Position numbers and translations under genes: made by a program | The notes under the pieces: generated by a model | Database searches by the model: none | What the model was told of the DNA's origin: nothing | Seen by the model: the letters and a program-made list of their open reading frames with translations, nothing else | From: Streptomyces diastaticus subsp. diastaticus | Lineage (GTDB): Bacteria > Actinomycetota > Actinomycetes > Streptomycetales > Streptomycetaceae | Assembly: GCF_011170125.1 (NCBI RefSeq) | Contig: NZ_BLLN01000001.1 | Span: forward strand, 62,001 to 126,000 | Length of the DNA stretch: 64,000 nucleotides | Direction: 5' to 3' | Part shown: in pieces, positions 54,715-62,953 of the stretch | Layout: every line of letters starts with the position of its first letter | Numbering within the stretch: position 1 is the first letter of the stretch

Positions 54715-55338
54715 GTGACAGACACCCGGCGCACCCCGCGCGACTCCCTGTTCGCCCGTGAGGTTCCCCGGCTCACCTGGGTGCGTCCGGTGCCGGGCCG
54801 CCTGGCCTGCGGGCGCGTGACGCTGCCCGGGGGCGAGGCGGCCTCCGTCGTCCGCGCCCCGGCGGCCGGGCCCTCCTTCGCGGCCCGGCTGCACGGCGCG
54901 GAGGACTGGTTCCTGTTGCGCGGCGGCGCCGAACTGGGCCGCGTGGAACGGGTCCGCCCGCCGTGGCAGGCGCTGCTCGCCGACGTACGCGCGGGCGTGG
55001 ACGGGCACACCGGCGGCGGCCCGGTCCGGATCACCGGGCACCGGGCCTGGCGTAAGCGGCTCCGGGGTGTCGAGGTGCGGCACGCCGACGGCACCTCCTG
55101 GTGGTTCCGGCTGCGGGACGGCGTGGTGCTGGTGGACGAAGCGGGCCTGCCCCTCGCCGTACGCGGGTCCGGTGGCTGGTCGCTGCCCGGGGCGCCCCTC
55201 GCCCCCGAGGACGAGGCGGCCGTCGCCTTCGCCCTCGCCTTCCACGAGGCGGCCGGGCTCGCGGACTTCCTCGTCCATCCCGTGCGGCGGTTCCTCGACC
55301 ACGTGCTGGTGGCGCTGGTCTCCTCGCTCTCGCCCTGA
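54715..55338 (+). CDS. Conserved hypothetical protein, probably cytoplasmic
   Basis: 207 residues from GTG 54715, 7 bp after the fumarase stop, so probably co-transcribed with it. The protein has no signal peptide or membrane helix. Two beta-rich parts can be discerned: residues about 20-100 (LAREVPRLTWVRPVPGRLACGRVTLPGG, DWFLLRGGAELGRVERVRPPW) and about 115-160 (RGVEVRHADGTSWWFRLRDGVVLVDEAGLPLAV), then a helical C-terminus (EDEAAVAFALAFHEAAGLADFLVHPVRRFLDH). It resembles small LURP/tubby-like or phospholipid-scramblase-like beta domains in style, but no family is claimed. Function unknown. Confidence 0.7.
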   Translation: MTDTRRTPRDSLFAREVPRLTWVRPVPGRLACGRVTLPGGEAASVVRAPAAGPSFAARLHGAEDWFLLRGGAELGRVERVRPPWQALLADVRAGVDGHTGGGPVRITGHRAWRKRLRGVEVRHADGTSWWFRLRDGVVLVDEAGLPLAVRGSGGWSLPGAPLAPEDEAAVAFALAFHEAAGLADFLVHPVRRFLDHVLVALVSSLSP

Positions 55339-55342
55339 CGGG

Positions 55343-55380
55343 CCGGCGCCCGCCCCCTGCCGTACGGGGACGGGCGCCGG
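55343..55380. terminator. Bidirectional hairpin terminator
   Basis: CCGGCGCCCG (55343-55352) pairs with CGGGCGCCGG (55371-55380), with extra CCCC/GGGG pairing inside. It lies between the convergent hypothetical gene and the lectin-hydrolase gene. Confidence 0.7.
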
Positions 55381-55391
55381 ACGGACGAGGG

Positions 55392-56930
55392 CTACGCCAG
55401 ACTCTGCGCGGCCGAGCCGTCGCAGTTCTGGAGGCGGGCCGGGGCGTCCTTGGCGGGCAGGGTGACGCAGAGGTTCTGGGCGGCGGTGGGGCGCAGGGTG
55501 GTACCGGTGCGGGTGAACTTCTGGTTGGGCTGGCCGGCGCAGTCGTAGAGGACGAGGGCGCGGCCCGCGCGGTAGTCGGCGCCGGGGACGTCGAGGCAGC
55601 GGTCGTGGGTGGCCTCGATGTGCACGCTGCCGGTGTCGGGGCTCAGCCACCAGCCCTGGTTGCGGGTACCGGCGCAGTCCCAGCCGATCAGGGCGGTGTC
55701 GTTGAGGGTGGCGCCGCTCTTGGCGTCGAGGCAGACGCCGGTGCCGGCGCGCAGCGGCTCGAAGGCGTCGTCCCAGGCGCCGGCGCGCAGGACGGCCTGG
55801 CCGGTGGAGCCGGGGTCGGCGCAGCTCGCCTCGCGCAGGCCGGTGCCGTGCAGGGCGCTGAGGCAGGCGGCGAAGGCGGCGTGGCCGCGGCCGTTGGGGT
55901 GGAAGGACTGGCGGACGGAGTTGGCGTCCGGCGGGAAGGGGTTCGAGAGGTCGACGGTCAGGCCGCGGACCCAGGTGTTGTCGGTGCAGACCTCATGGCC
56001 CTGGAAGAGGCGGGAGCCGTCGAGGTAGGTGGCGCCGGCCTGCCGGGCGGCGGTGCGCAGCCCCTTCTGGAAGGCGGGCACGGCGGTGTCGCGGCCCCAG
56101 CGGGCGTCCGCGTCGTACCCCACGCAGCCGCCGGGGAGCTTGCCGGGGAACTTGGGGTTGTCGCGGAAGTCCGGGGTGATGGGGCTGGAGTAGCTCATCA
56201 GGACGAGTTCGTAGGAGCCGTCCGCGTAGCCGGCGTCGGCCATGACCTTCCTGAGGTCGCCGAGGGTGGCGGTGACCTTGGGGATCAGGCCGTCGACGCG
56301 GCCCTGCCAGCCGGGGTCGTACTTGGGGTTGCAGGCGCCCTGGAGGAGCAGGTAGCGGGTGACGCAGTCGGTCATGACGGGGCCGAACTGGAGGTCGTCG
56401 TTGGCTCCGGCGACCACCAGGACCTGCTTGATCCGGGTGTTGCGGGCCTTGATCGCGAGGCTGTCGCTCTGGACCAGTTCGTCGGCGTACTGGCGGGTGC
56501 CGCCGATGCGGATGTTGGTGGAGTTGGCGCCGGAGCAGGAGACGTTGTACGTGACGTCGGCAGGGATGCTGGTCCGGTGGACGGCGGCGTCCTTGGAACG
56601 GTGGCACCAGTTGGTGGGCCCGTCGGTGCCCGGTTCGTAGTTGCCGACGCCCTCGCCGGAGATCTGGCTGTCGCCGAGCGAGATCAGGGAGGTCTTGCGC
56701 TGGTCGAGGGGGCGTTCGGCCGGGTCGCCGTAGAGCGCGGTGGCCTCGGCGGCGCGGACCGCCTCCAGCTCGGCGGGGAGCGGGGCGGCGGACGAGGCGG
56801 CGGGGGCGGCGCTCGCGGTCGCCGGGGTGAGCAGGGCGGCGAGGACGGCCGCGGAGGCGGCGAGGGCGGCGGCCGCGCGGCGTGGTCCGCGGAGTGCGTA
56901 CGGCTCTCGGGCGGTGCTGGTGCGCTTCAT
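55392..56930 (-). CDS. Secreted SGNH/GDSL-type hydrolase with ricin-type lectin domain
   Basis: 512 residues from ATG 56930 (GGAGA upstream). A Sec signal peptide (RRAAAALAASAAVLAALLTPATASA) ends near residue 41. The catalytic domain (about 65-365) has the SGNH hallmarks: block I ISLGDSQISGEG with Ser88, a Gly/Asn block AGANDD (Asn177) and a C-terminal SFHPNGRGH with catalytic His344. Residues about 375-510 form a beta-trefoil RICIN lectin with repeated QxW-like blocks (TGVCLDAKSGATLNDTALIGWDCAGTRNQGWW, CLDVPGADYRAG, CAGQPNQKF), which would target the enzyme to polysaccharide. Substrate could be lipid or polysaccharide ester. The longer frame from 56981 is not used because it precedes the signal peptide. 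Confidence 0.88.
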   Translation of the reverse strand: MKRTSTAREPYALRGPRRAAAALAASAAVLAALLTPATASAAPAASSAAPLPAELEAVRAAEATALYGDPAERPLDQRKTSLISLGDSQISGEGVGNYEPGTDGPTNWCHRSKDAAVHRTSIPADVTYNVSCSGANSTNIRIGGTRQYADELVQSDSLAIKARNTRIKQVLVVAGANDDLQFGPVMTDCVTRYLLLQGACNPKYDPGWQGRVDGLIPKVTATLGDLRKVMADAGYADGSYELVLMSYSSPITPDFRDNPKFPGKLPGGCVGYDADARWGRDTAVPAFQKGLRTAARQAGATYLDGSRLFQGHEVCTDNTWVRGLTVDLSNPFPPDANSVRQSFHPNGRGHAAFAACLSALHGTGLREASCADPGSTGQAVLRAGAWDDAFEPLRAGTGVCLDAKSGATLNDTALIGWDCAGTRNQGWWLSPDTGSVHIEATHDRCLDVPGADYRAGRALVLYDCAGQPNQKFTRTGTTLRPTAAQNLCVTLPAKDAPARLQNCDGSAAQSLA

Positions 56931-57016
56931 GGCGTCTCCAGGGGGCACGTGTGGCCCGTGCGGGGTGTCCGTGCCGGACATCCCCCACGGGTCCGGTGAC
57001 GTTGCGGGTACCGGTG

Positions 57017-57043
57017 CTACCGAGGGTTTTTACTGGTCGGTAG
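57017..57043. promoter_or_regulatory. Interrupted palindrome CTACCGA-N13-TCGGTAG
   Basis: CTACCGA (57017-57023) and TCGGTAG (57037-57043) are perfect inverted repeats flanking an A+T-rich GGGTTTTTACTGG. The element lies between the divergent secreted hydrolase gene (start 56930) and fumC (start 57166), closer to the former. Likely a regulator site. Confidence 0.5.
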
Positions 57044-57165
57044 AGGTGAGGGGAATACGCAGAACCAGACAATCGCTCAACTTCTCGGCGGGCCCCGCGC
57101 GCCAGAGGTCCTTTCCCGCCCCCGGCGCCTCCCCTCGCCCGCCGGTTTTCGGAAGGTAGGACGAC

Positions 57166-58584
57166 ATGACGAGTGACGCTTCCCGCACGGACGCGACGGC
57201 CGGCGGCTTCCGGGTCGAGCACGACTCGATGGGCGAGGTGCACGTCCCGGCCGAGGCCAAGTGGCGGGCGCAGACGCAGCGCGCCGTGGAGAACTTCCCC
57301 GTCTCCGGGCAGCGCCTGGAGCGGGCCCACATCGAGGCGCTGGCCCGGATCAAGGGCGCGGCGGCCACGGTCAACGCCCGGCTCGGGGTGCTGGACGAGG
57401 AGGTCGCGCGGGCCGTCGCGTCGGCGGCCGAGGAGGTGGCCGGAGGCCGGTGGGACGCGGAGTTCCCGGTGGACGTCTTCCAGACCGGCTCGGGCACCTC
57501 GTCCAACATGAACATGAACGAGGTGCTGGCGACCCTGGCCACCGAGCGCCTCGGCCGCCCGGTCCACCCCAACGACCACGTCAACGCCTCGCAGTCGTCC
57601 AACGACGTCTTCCCCTCCTCGATCCACATCGCCGCCACCGCCGCCGTCACCCGCGACCTGATCCCCGCCCTGGAGCACCTGGCGGCGGCGCTGGGGCGCA
57701 AGGCGGCGGAGTTCGCGGACGTGGTGAAGTCCGGCCGCACCCACCTGATGGACGCCACGCCGGTCACCCTCGGCCAGGAGTTCGGCGGGTACGCCGCGCA
57801 GGTGTCGTACGGCGTGGAACGACTGCGGGCCTCGCTGCCGCGACTGGCCGAACTGCCGCTGGGCGGGACGGCCGTGGGCACCGGGATCAACACGCCGGCC
57901 GGGTTCTCGGCCGCGGTGATCGCCGAGGTGGCGCGGGCCACCGGCCTCGAACTGACCGAGGCGCGCGACCACTTCGAGGCGCAGGGTGCCCGGGACGGCG
58001 TGGTGGAGACCAGCGGGCAGTTGCGGACGATCGCGGTCGGCCTCACCAAGATCGCCAACGACCTGCGGTGGATGGCCTCCGGCCCGCGCACCGGCCTGGC
58101 CGAGATCCGGTTGCCCGACCTCCAGCCGGGCTCCTCGATCATGCCTGGCAAGGTCAACCCGGTGGTCCCGGAGGCGGTGCTGATGGTGGCGGCCCAGGTG
58201 ACCGGCAACGACGCGACGGTCGCCACGGCCGGCGCGGCCGGCAACTTCGAACTGAACGTGATGCTCCCGGTCATCGCCAAGAACGTGCTGGAGTCGATCC
58301 GGCTGCTGGCCAACGTCTCCCGGTTGCTGGCCGACCGCACCGTGGACGGCGTCACGGCCGACGCCGAACGCGCCCGCGAGTACGCCGAGTCCTCCCCGTC
58401 GGTGGTCACCCCGCTCAACAAGTACCTCGGCTACGAGGAGGCGGCCAAGGTCGCCAAGCGCTCGCTGGCCGAGCGCCGCACCATCCGCGAGGTGGTCCTC
58501 GACGGGGGGTACGTGGAGCGCGGCGACCTGACGCTGGAACAACTCGACGAGGCGCTCGACGTGCTGCGGATGACCCGGCCCTGA
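57166..58584 (+). CDS. fumC: Class II fumarate hydratase
   Basis: 472 residues from ATG 57166 (GGAAGG upstream). The iron-free, oxygen-stable fumarase of the TCA cycle, a homotetramer of the aspartase/fumarase superfamily. Conserved boxes: [21 protein letters not shown] (C1), [23 protein letters not shown] (C2, with the catalytic His in the region) and the signature [15 protein letters not shown] (C3 loop with the active-site Ser). The adjacent terminator follows at 58613. The neighbouring class I fumarase is unrelated in sequence. Confidence 0.96.
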   Translation: MTSDASRTDATAGGFRVEHDSMGEVHVPAEAKWRAQTQRAVENFPVSGQRLERAHIEALARIKGAAATVNARLGVLDEEVARAVASAAEEVAGGRWDAEFPVDVFQTGSGTSSNMNMNEVLATLATERLGRPVHPNDHVNASQSSNDVFPSSIHIAATAAVTRDLIPALEHLAAALGRKAAEFADVVKSGRTHLMDATPVTLGQEFGGYAAQVSYGVERLRASLPRLAELPLGGTAVGTGINTPAGFSAAVIAEVARATGLELTEARDHFEAQGARDGVVETSGQLRTIAVGLTKIANDLRWMASGPRTGLAEIRLPDLQPGSSIMPGKVNPVVPEAVLMVAAQVTGNDATVATAGAAGNFELNVMLPVIAKNVLESIRLLANVSRLLADRTVDGVTADAERAREYAESSPSVVTPLNKYLGYEEAAKVAKRSLAERRTIREVVLDGGYVERGDLTLEQLDEALDVLRMTRP

Positions 58585-58612
58585 CCTGCGGCGGGACGGT
58601 GGGGGCTGCCCG

Positions 58613-58660
58613 CCGGACGGGCCCGCGGCGCACCGGCGGGTGCGCCGCGCGCCCGTCCGG
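58613..58660 (+). terminator. Two-part hairpin terminator after fumC
   Basis: CCGGACGGGC (58613-58622) pairs with GCCCGTCCGG (58651-58660), enclosing a second stem GCGGCGCAC/GTGCGCCGC (58625-58633, 58640-58648). It starts 29 bp after the fumC stop. Confidence 0.78.
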
Positions 58661-58688
58661 ACGGCGGGACACCGCCTAATATCTGGCC

Positions 58689-59381
58689 ATGGCAGAGACG
58701 GAGAGCGCGACAGGCGGTGCGGCGGCGCGGGGCGGGCGGTGGGCGCCGGGCACCCCGATCCTGTGGCGGTACCGGGAGAACGCCGGGGAGCGGTTCCACA
58801 TCTGCCGCCCGGTCACGGTGGTCCGCGACACCCCCGACCTGCTCGCCGTGTGGATGGCGCCGGGCACCGAGGTGGTCCGCCCGGTCCTCGCCGACGGAAC
58901 CCCCCTGCACCGCGAGCCGCTGCGGACGCGGTACACCAAGCCCCGCGCTGTCCGCCGGGACCACTGGTTCGGCACCGGCGTGCTGAAGCTGGCCCGCCCC
59001 GGCGAGCCGTGGTCGGTGTGGCTCTTCTGGGAACCCGGCTGGCGGTTCAAGAACTGGTACGTCAATCTGGAGCAGCCGCTGGAGAGGTGGTCCGAGGGCG
59101 TCGACTCCCAGGACCACTTCCTGGACATCGCGGTGGCCCCGGACCGCAGTTGGCGGTGGCTGGACGAGGACGAGTTCGCCGAGGCGCAGGCGGCCGGGCT
59201 GATGGGGGCGGAACAGGCACGCGCGGTGCGGGAGGCCGGGGCCCGGGCGGTGGAGCGGATCGCCGCCTGGGAGGCCCCGTTCAACGGCGGCTGGCCCGAG
59301 TGGCGGCCCGACCCGGGATGGCCGATTCCGGTACTCCCCGGCGACTGGGATCGCACGGGCGTACGAGTGGGCGGTGGCTGA
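58689..59381 (+). CDS. DUF402 family protein (nucleoside-phosphate-like hydrolase)
   Basis: 230 residues from ATG 58689. Beta-barrel DUF402 domain, residues about 25-185, with the family blocks VRDTPDLLAVWMAPGTEVVRPVLADG, GEPWSVWLFWEPGWRFKNWYVNLEQPLERW, and the acidic DSQDHFLDIAVAPDRSWRWLDEDEF that binds metal. DUF402 proteins (YtqA/Ntdp-like, nucleoside tri- and diphosphatases) hydrolyse nucleoside or cyclic polyphosphates in other organisms, so a nucleotide-hydrolase role is possible here. The C-terminal ~40 residues are helical then Pro/Gly-rich. Upstream of the methyltransferase by 337 bp. Confidence 0.87.
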   Translation: MAETESATGGAAARGGRWAPGTPILWRYRENAGERFHICRPVTVVRDTPDLLAVWMAPGTEVVRPVLADGTPLHREPLRTRYTKPRAVRRDHWFGTGVLKLARPGEPWSVWLFWEPGWRFKNWYVNLEQPLERWSEGVDSQDHFLDIAVAPDRSWRWLDEDEFAEAQAAGLMGAEQARAVREAGARAVERIAAWEAPFNGGWPEWRPDPGWPIPVLPGDWDRTGVRVGGG

Positions 59382-59718
59382 CGGGTACCGTGCGGTATCC
59401 GCCGGGCACCCGGTCGGCCGGTGGACCTGAGCCGTGGCGGAGGCCACGACCTGCGCGGCGAGGTGCCCCAGCGGGCCCCGTGGCCCCGGCCATGATCCGC
59501 CGGACACTGGCAAAGGGCCGTGAGACCCTTGCTAGACGGCCGTACACCAAACGTAGGATCGTCGTCCGCAAGGACACAGCAGCCCCCGGACTCCACCGGT
59601 GGGCCGCACCGCACGACACGGCGGCGGCCGGCCCCTACCGGCCGGGCCGCCCGCCGTCGCAGGATCGCAACGCACAAGCGCACGTCAGGCAGACAGGCAT
59701 CGAGGGGCGGGACACGAC
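59382..59718. other. 337-bp intergenic region with a probable promoter
   Basis: Between the DUF402 and methyltransferase genes. It contains one A+T-richer window near 59520-59565 (promoter, listed separately). The peptide frames through it are Arg/Pro-rich and not gene-like. No terminator for the DUF402 gene is obvious. Confidence 0.45.
59529..59559 (+). promoter_or_regulatory. HrdB-type promoter candidate upstream of the methyltransferase
   Basis: TTGCTA at 59529-59534 and TAGGAT at 59554-59559, spaced 19 bp, match vegetative -35/-10 elements (TTGACA, TAGxxT) fairly well. The pair lies 160 bp upstream of the methyltransferase start; the long leader between has no obvious structure. Confidence 0.5.
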
Positions 59719-60417
59719 GTGAACGAGGGTCCAGGGCAGCAGAGCGGCGCGGCGGCGGGTGGTTACCCCGCGGGCCTGGTCGTGGACCGTACCGGGCAGG
59801 CCGAGGCGTTCGACGCGATAGGCAAGCGGTACGACGAGGCGTTCCCGCACAAGGAGGGCCAGATAGCCGCTGTGCAGCGCCTGCTCTCCGAACTCCCCGC
59901 CGGGGCACGCGTCCTGGACGTCGGCTGCGGCACCGGCCTGCCGACCGCCGGGCAGCTCACCGACGCCGGCCACCGGGTCACCGGGGTCGACCTCTCCGCG
60001 GGGATGCTGGAGCTGGCCCGGACCAACGTCCCCGGCGCCGAGTTCCTCCACCGCGACCTGGCCTCGCTCAGGGCCGACGGCCCGCGGGGGCTCGGCCGGT
60101 TCGACGGCATCACCTGTTTCTTCACCCTGCTGATGCTGCCGCGCGAGGAGATCCCCCTCGCCCTCGGCATGCTCCGCTCGCTGCTGGTTCCCGGCGGTCA
60201 TCTCGCCCTGTCGATGGTCGAGGCCGACCTGGACGACGCGGGCATCCCCTTCCTCGGCCACACCCTGCGGGTCTCCGGCTACCTCCGTGAGGAGCTGCGC
60301 CGGGTGGTGACCGGAGCGGGCTTCGAGATCACCGGCGAGGACGACTACGCGTACGCGCCGGCCAGCACCGACGCCCCACCCGAGTACCAGCTCTTCCTGA
60401 ACTGCCGGCGCGACTGA
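59719..60417 (+). CDS. Class I SAM-dependent methyltransferase
   Basis: 232 residues from GTG 59719. A UbiE/Methyltransf_25-like fold: motif I VLDVGCGTGLPTAGQL (SAM glycine loop), motif II VTGVDLSAGMLELAR (acidic residue for ribose), LHRDLASL, and GMLRSLLVPGGHLALSMVEAD (post-I/III). The C-terminal FLGHTLRVSGYLREELRRVVTGAGFEITGEDDY is typical of small-molecule O- or C-methyltransferases. The substrate is unknown. The SpoIIE/RsbU-type phosphatase gene starts 35 bp downstream, so the two are probably in one operon. Confidence 0.9.
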   Translation: MNEGPGQQSGAAAGGYPAGLVVDRTGQAEAFDAIGKRYDEAFPHKEGQIAAVQRLLSELPAGARVLDVGCGTGLPTAGQLTDAGHRVTGVDLSAGMLELARTNVPGAEFLHRDLASLRADGPRGLGRFDGITCFFTLLMLPREEIPLALGMLRSLLVPGGHLALSMVEADLDDAGIPFLGHTLRVSGYLREELRRVVTGAGFEITGEDDYAYAPASTDAPPEYQLFLNCRRD

Positions 60418-60452
60418 CACGGCGCAGCCCCGGACGGACGGATTCGACACGC

Positions 60453-62588
60453 GTGACGGAGCACCCCACCTCCCACGAGGGCCGGCAGCAGAGAACTGCC
60501 GGCCCGACCGCCCCCGCCGAACGGCGCGGGGCGCGCCTGCGTACCCCCGATCCAGCCGAGGGGGCGGACGGCCAGGAGCCGGCCGGCCCACCGGAACGGG
60601 GCCGCACCGAGAAGGCCCCCGTACCGCGCCCGGCCAAAGGACGGCGGCGGCGCAAAGGCGGCTCCCGACGCGCAGCGGCCTTACCGGCGCAGGACTCCAC
60701 CACCCCCGCCAAACGCTCCGGCGGTCGCGGCCGGTCCGGTAAGGGCACGTCCGACGCGCCCGTCGAGCACGGCCCCGCGCCCGCCCAGGCCGGCCCCGGC
60801 GCGGCCCGCGGCTCGCGCGAGGAGCCACCGCGCGGCGGGCCCGGCGACGGCGGCCACCTGCCGGGCCAACTGCCGGGCACGGCGCGGCGCGACGGCGACC
60901 GGCTGAGGTTCGTCGGGGCGGCCACCCGGCGCATCGCCCGCGGCATCGACCCGGACGAGATCGTGATGGGCCTGTGCCGGGCGACGGTGCCGACCTTCTC
61001 CGACGCCATCCTCGTCTACCTCAGCGACCCGCTGCTGGTCGGCGACGAGCGGCCGGCGGGACCGCTGGTGCTGCGGCTGCGCCGCACCGACCGGCTGCGG
61101 CACCTCGGTGAGGCCGAGGAGGAGAGGGAGGGCTCGCTCGCCGCGCAGATCCCGCTCTCGCCGGAGGCGCTGCTCTCGCCCGAGCTGTGCGAGGTGCGCC
61201 CCGGCGGCGCCCTCGCCGAGGTGCTGCGCGGGGTGCGCCCGGTCTTCTCCGACACGCCCGCGGCCCGCGCCGCCCTGCCCGAACTGCTCGGCGAGGGGCC
61301 GACGGTGCCCGGCGGGATGCGCACCATCCTGGCGCCGCTGCGCGGCCGCCGCCGGGTGATCGGTGCCGCCGTCTTCCTGCGCAGCCCCGACCGGCCCGCC
61401 TTCGATCCGGACGACCTGCTGGTCGCGGCCCAACTGGCGACACACAGCGCGCTCGGCATCGACAAGGCGGTGCTGTACGGCCGCGAGGCGTACATCGCGG
61501 ACGAGTTGCAGCGCACCATGCTCCCCGAGACCCTGCCGAAGGCGACAGGGGTCCGGCTGGCCAGCCGGTACCTGCCGGCCGCCGAGTCGGCCCGCGTCGG
61601 CGGCGACTGGTACGACGCGATCCCGCTGCCGGGCTCGCGGGTGGCGCTGGTGGTCGGCGACGTGATGGGGCACTCGATGACCTCGGCGGCGATCATGGGC
61701 CAGCTGCGGACCACCGCGCAGACCCTGGCGGGGCTGGACCTGCCGCCGCAGGAGGTGCTGCACCACCTGGACGAACAGGCGCAGCGGCTGGGCTCGGACC
61801 GGATGGCGACCTGCGTGTACGCGGTGTACGACCCGGTGTCGCACCGCATCACGGTGGCCAACGCCGGGCATCCGCCGCCGGTCCTGCTGCACCTGGGGGG
61901 CCGTGCGGAGGTGCTGCGGGTGCCGCCGGGTGCGCCGATCGGCGTCGGCGGGGTCGACTTCGAGGCGGTCGAGCTGGACGCGCCGGCCGGGGCGACGCTG
62001 CTGCTGTACACCGACGGCCTGGTGGAGTCGCGGCTGCGGGACGTGTGGACCGGCATCGAGCAGCTGCGGGAGCGGCTGGCGGCGACGGCCCGGCTGACCG
62101 GCCCCGACCATCCGCCGCCGCTGGAGGCGCTCTGCGACGACGTGCTGGACATGCTGGGTCCGGGCGACCGGGACGACGACATCGCACTGCTCGCGGCCCG
62201 CTTCGACGGGATCGCGCCGAGCGACGTGGCGTACTGGTTCCTGGAGCCCGACCCGGCGGCGCCCGGCCGGGCCCGGCGCCTGGCCCGGGCGGCGCTGGCA
62301 CGGTGGGAGCTGGAGGAGCTGACGGACTCGGTGGAACTGCTGGTCAGCGAGGTGGTGACCAACGCGGTCCGGTACGCCACGCGCCCGGTGACGCTGCGGC
62401 TGCTCCGTACCGACGTGCTGCGGGTGGAGGTCGGCGACGACGTGCCCCAGCTTCCGAGACTGCGGCAGGCCCGCGCCACCGACGAGGGCGGGCGCGGCCT
62501 GTACCTGGTCAACAAGGTGGCCCGGCGCTGGGACGCGACCCGGCTGAGCAACGGCAAGATCGTCTGGTTCGAGCTGTCGATGCCCTGA
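60453..62588 (+). CDS. GAF-PP2C-HATPase regulatory phosphatase (SpoIIE/RsbU type)
   Basis: 711 residues from GTG 60453. A ~140-residue disordered Arg/Lys/Pro N-terminus, a GAF-like sensory domain (about 145-335), then a PPM/SpoIIE phosphatase domain (about 350-580: ELQRTMLPETLPKATGVRLASRYLPAAESARVGGDWYDA, VGDVMGHSMTSAAIMGQLRTT, VANAGHPPPVLL, YTDGLVE, DDDIALLAARFD, with metal-binding Asp residues) and a C-terminal HATPase_c anti-sigma-like domain (about 600-705: SEVVTNAVRYATRP, GRGLYLVNKVARRWD). This layout occurs widely in Streptomyces, acting on anti-anti-sigma factors in partner-switching networks. The sigma partner is not in this window. Confidence 0.93.
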   Translation: MTEHPTSHEGRQQRTAGPTAPAERRGARLRTPDPAEGADGQEPAGPPERGRTEKAPVPRPAKGRRRRKGGSRRAAALPAQDSTTPAKRSGGRGRSGKGTSDAPVEHGPAPAQAGPGAARGSREEPPRGGPGDGGHLPGQLPGTARRDGDRLRFVGAATRRIARGIDPDEIVMGLCRATVPTFSDAILVYLSDPLLVGDERPAGPLVLRLRRTDRLRHLGEAEEEREGSLAAQIPLSPEALLSPELCEVRPGGALAEVLRGVRPVFSDTPAARAALPELLGEGPTVPGGMRTILAPLRGRRRVIGAAVFLRSPDRPAFDPDDLLVAAQLATHSALGIDKAVLYGREAYIADELQRTMLPETLPKATGVRLASRYLPAAESARVGGDWYDAIPLPGSRVALVVGDVMGHSMTSAAIMGQLRTTAQTLAGLDLPPQEVLHHLDEQAQRLGSDRMATCVYAVYDPVSHRITVANAGHPPPVLLHLGGRAEVLRVPPGAPIGVGGVDFEAVELDAPAGATLLLYTDGLVESRLRDVWTGIEQLRERLAATARLTGPDHPPPLEALCDDVLDMLGPGDRDDDIALLAARFDGIAPSDVAYWFLEPDPAAPGRARRLARAALARWELEELTDSVELLVSEVVTNAVRYATRPVTLRLLRTDVLRVEVGDDVPQLPRLRQARATDEGGRGLYLVNKVARRWDATRLSNGKIVWFELSMP

Positions 62589-62953
62589 GCGGTGGCCGGC
62601 CTCCCGTGGCACCTCCGGCCCCGTCCGCGCCCGGCTCACCTGGCCGCGTGCGGGGCCGGGGCGGGTCCGGGCGACGCCCGGGCAAGCGGGCGGGGTGAGG
62701 AGGACGGCGTGCGTGCCCCGGTTCGCCGCGCCCCGGCGGCCTTGGCACGTCGGGGACCGGACGGGCCGCCCGCGTCGCCGACGCCCTGACGGGAGCCTTG
62801 ACCGCCCGACGGGGTGCGGCGGTGCTCTCCGCGTGTCGTCCGCGTCCGTGCACCCCGCACCGCGGGATGCCCCCGTGTCCGACGGCCGCGGCCCGGCTCC
62901 CTTCCGCTGGGGAAGCGAGCCGGGCCGCGGCCGTGCGCCGGGACGGGGCGCCG
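62589..62953. other. Convergent intergenic region, no gene seen
   Basis: 365 bp between the phosphatase gene and the leftward penicillin-binding-protein gene. The only clear structure is the terminator hairpin near its right end (62882-62934). Remaining frames are Arg/Pro/Gly shadows. Confidence 0.5.
62882..62934. terminator. 18-bp stem terminator between convergent genes
   Basis: ACGGCCGCGGCCCGGCTC (62882-62899) pairs exactly with 62917-62934, with a smaller CTTCC/GGAAG pairing in the loop. It is 19 bp downstream of the penicillin-binding-protein stop codon and can serve both convergent genes. Confidence 0.85.
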
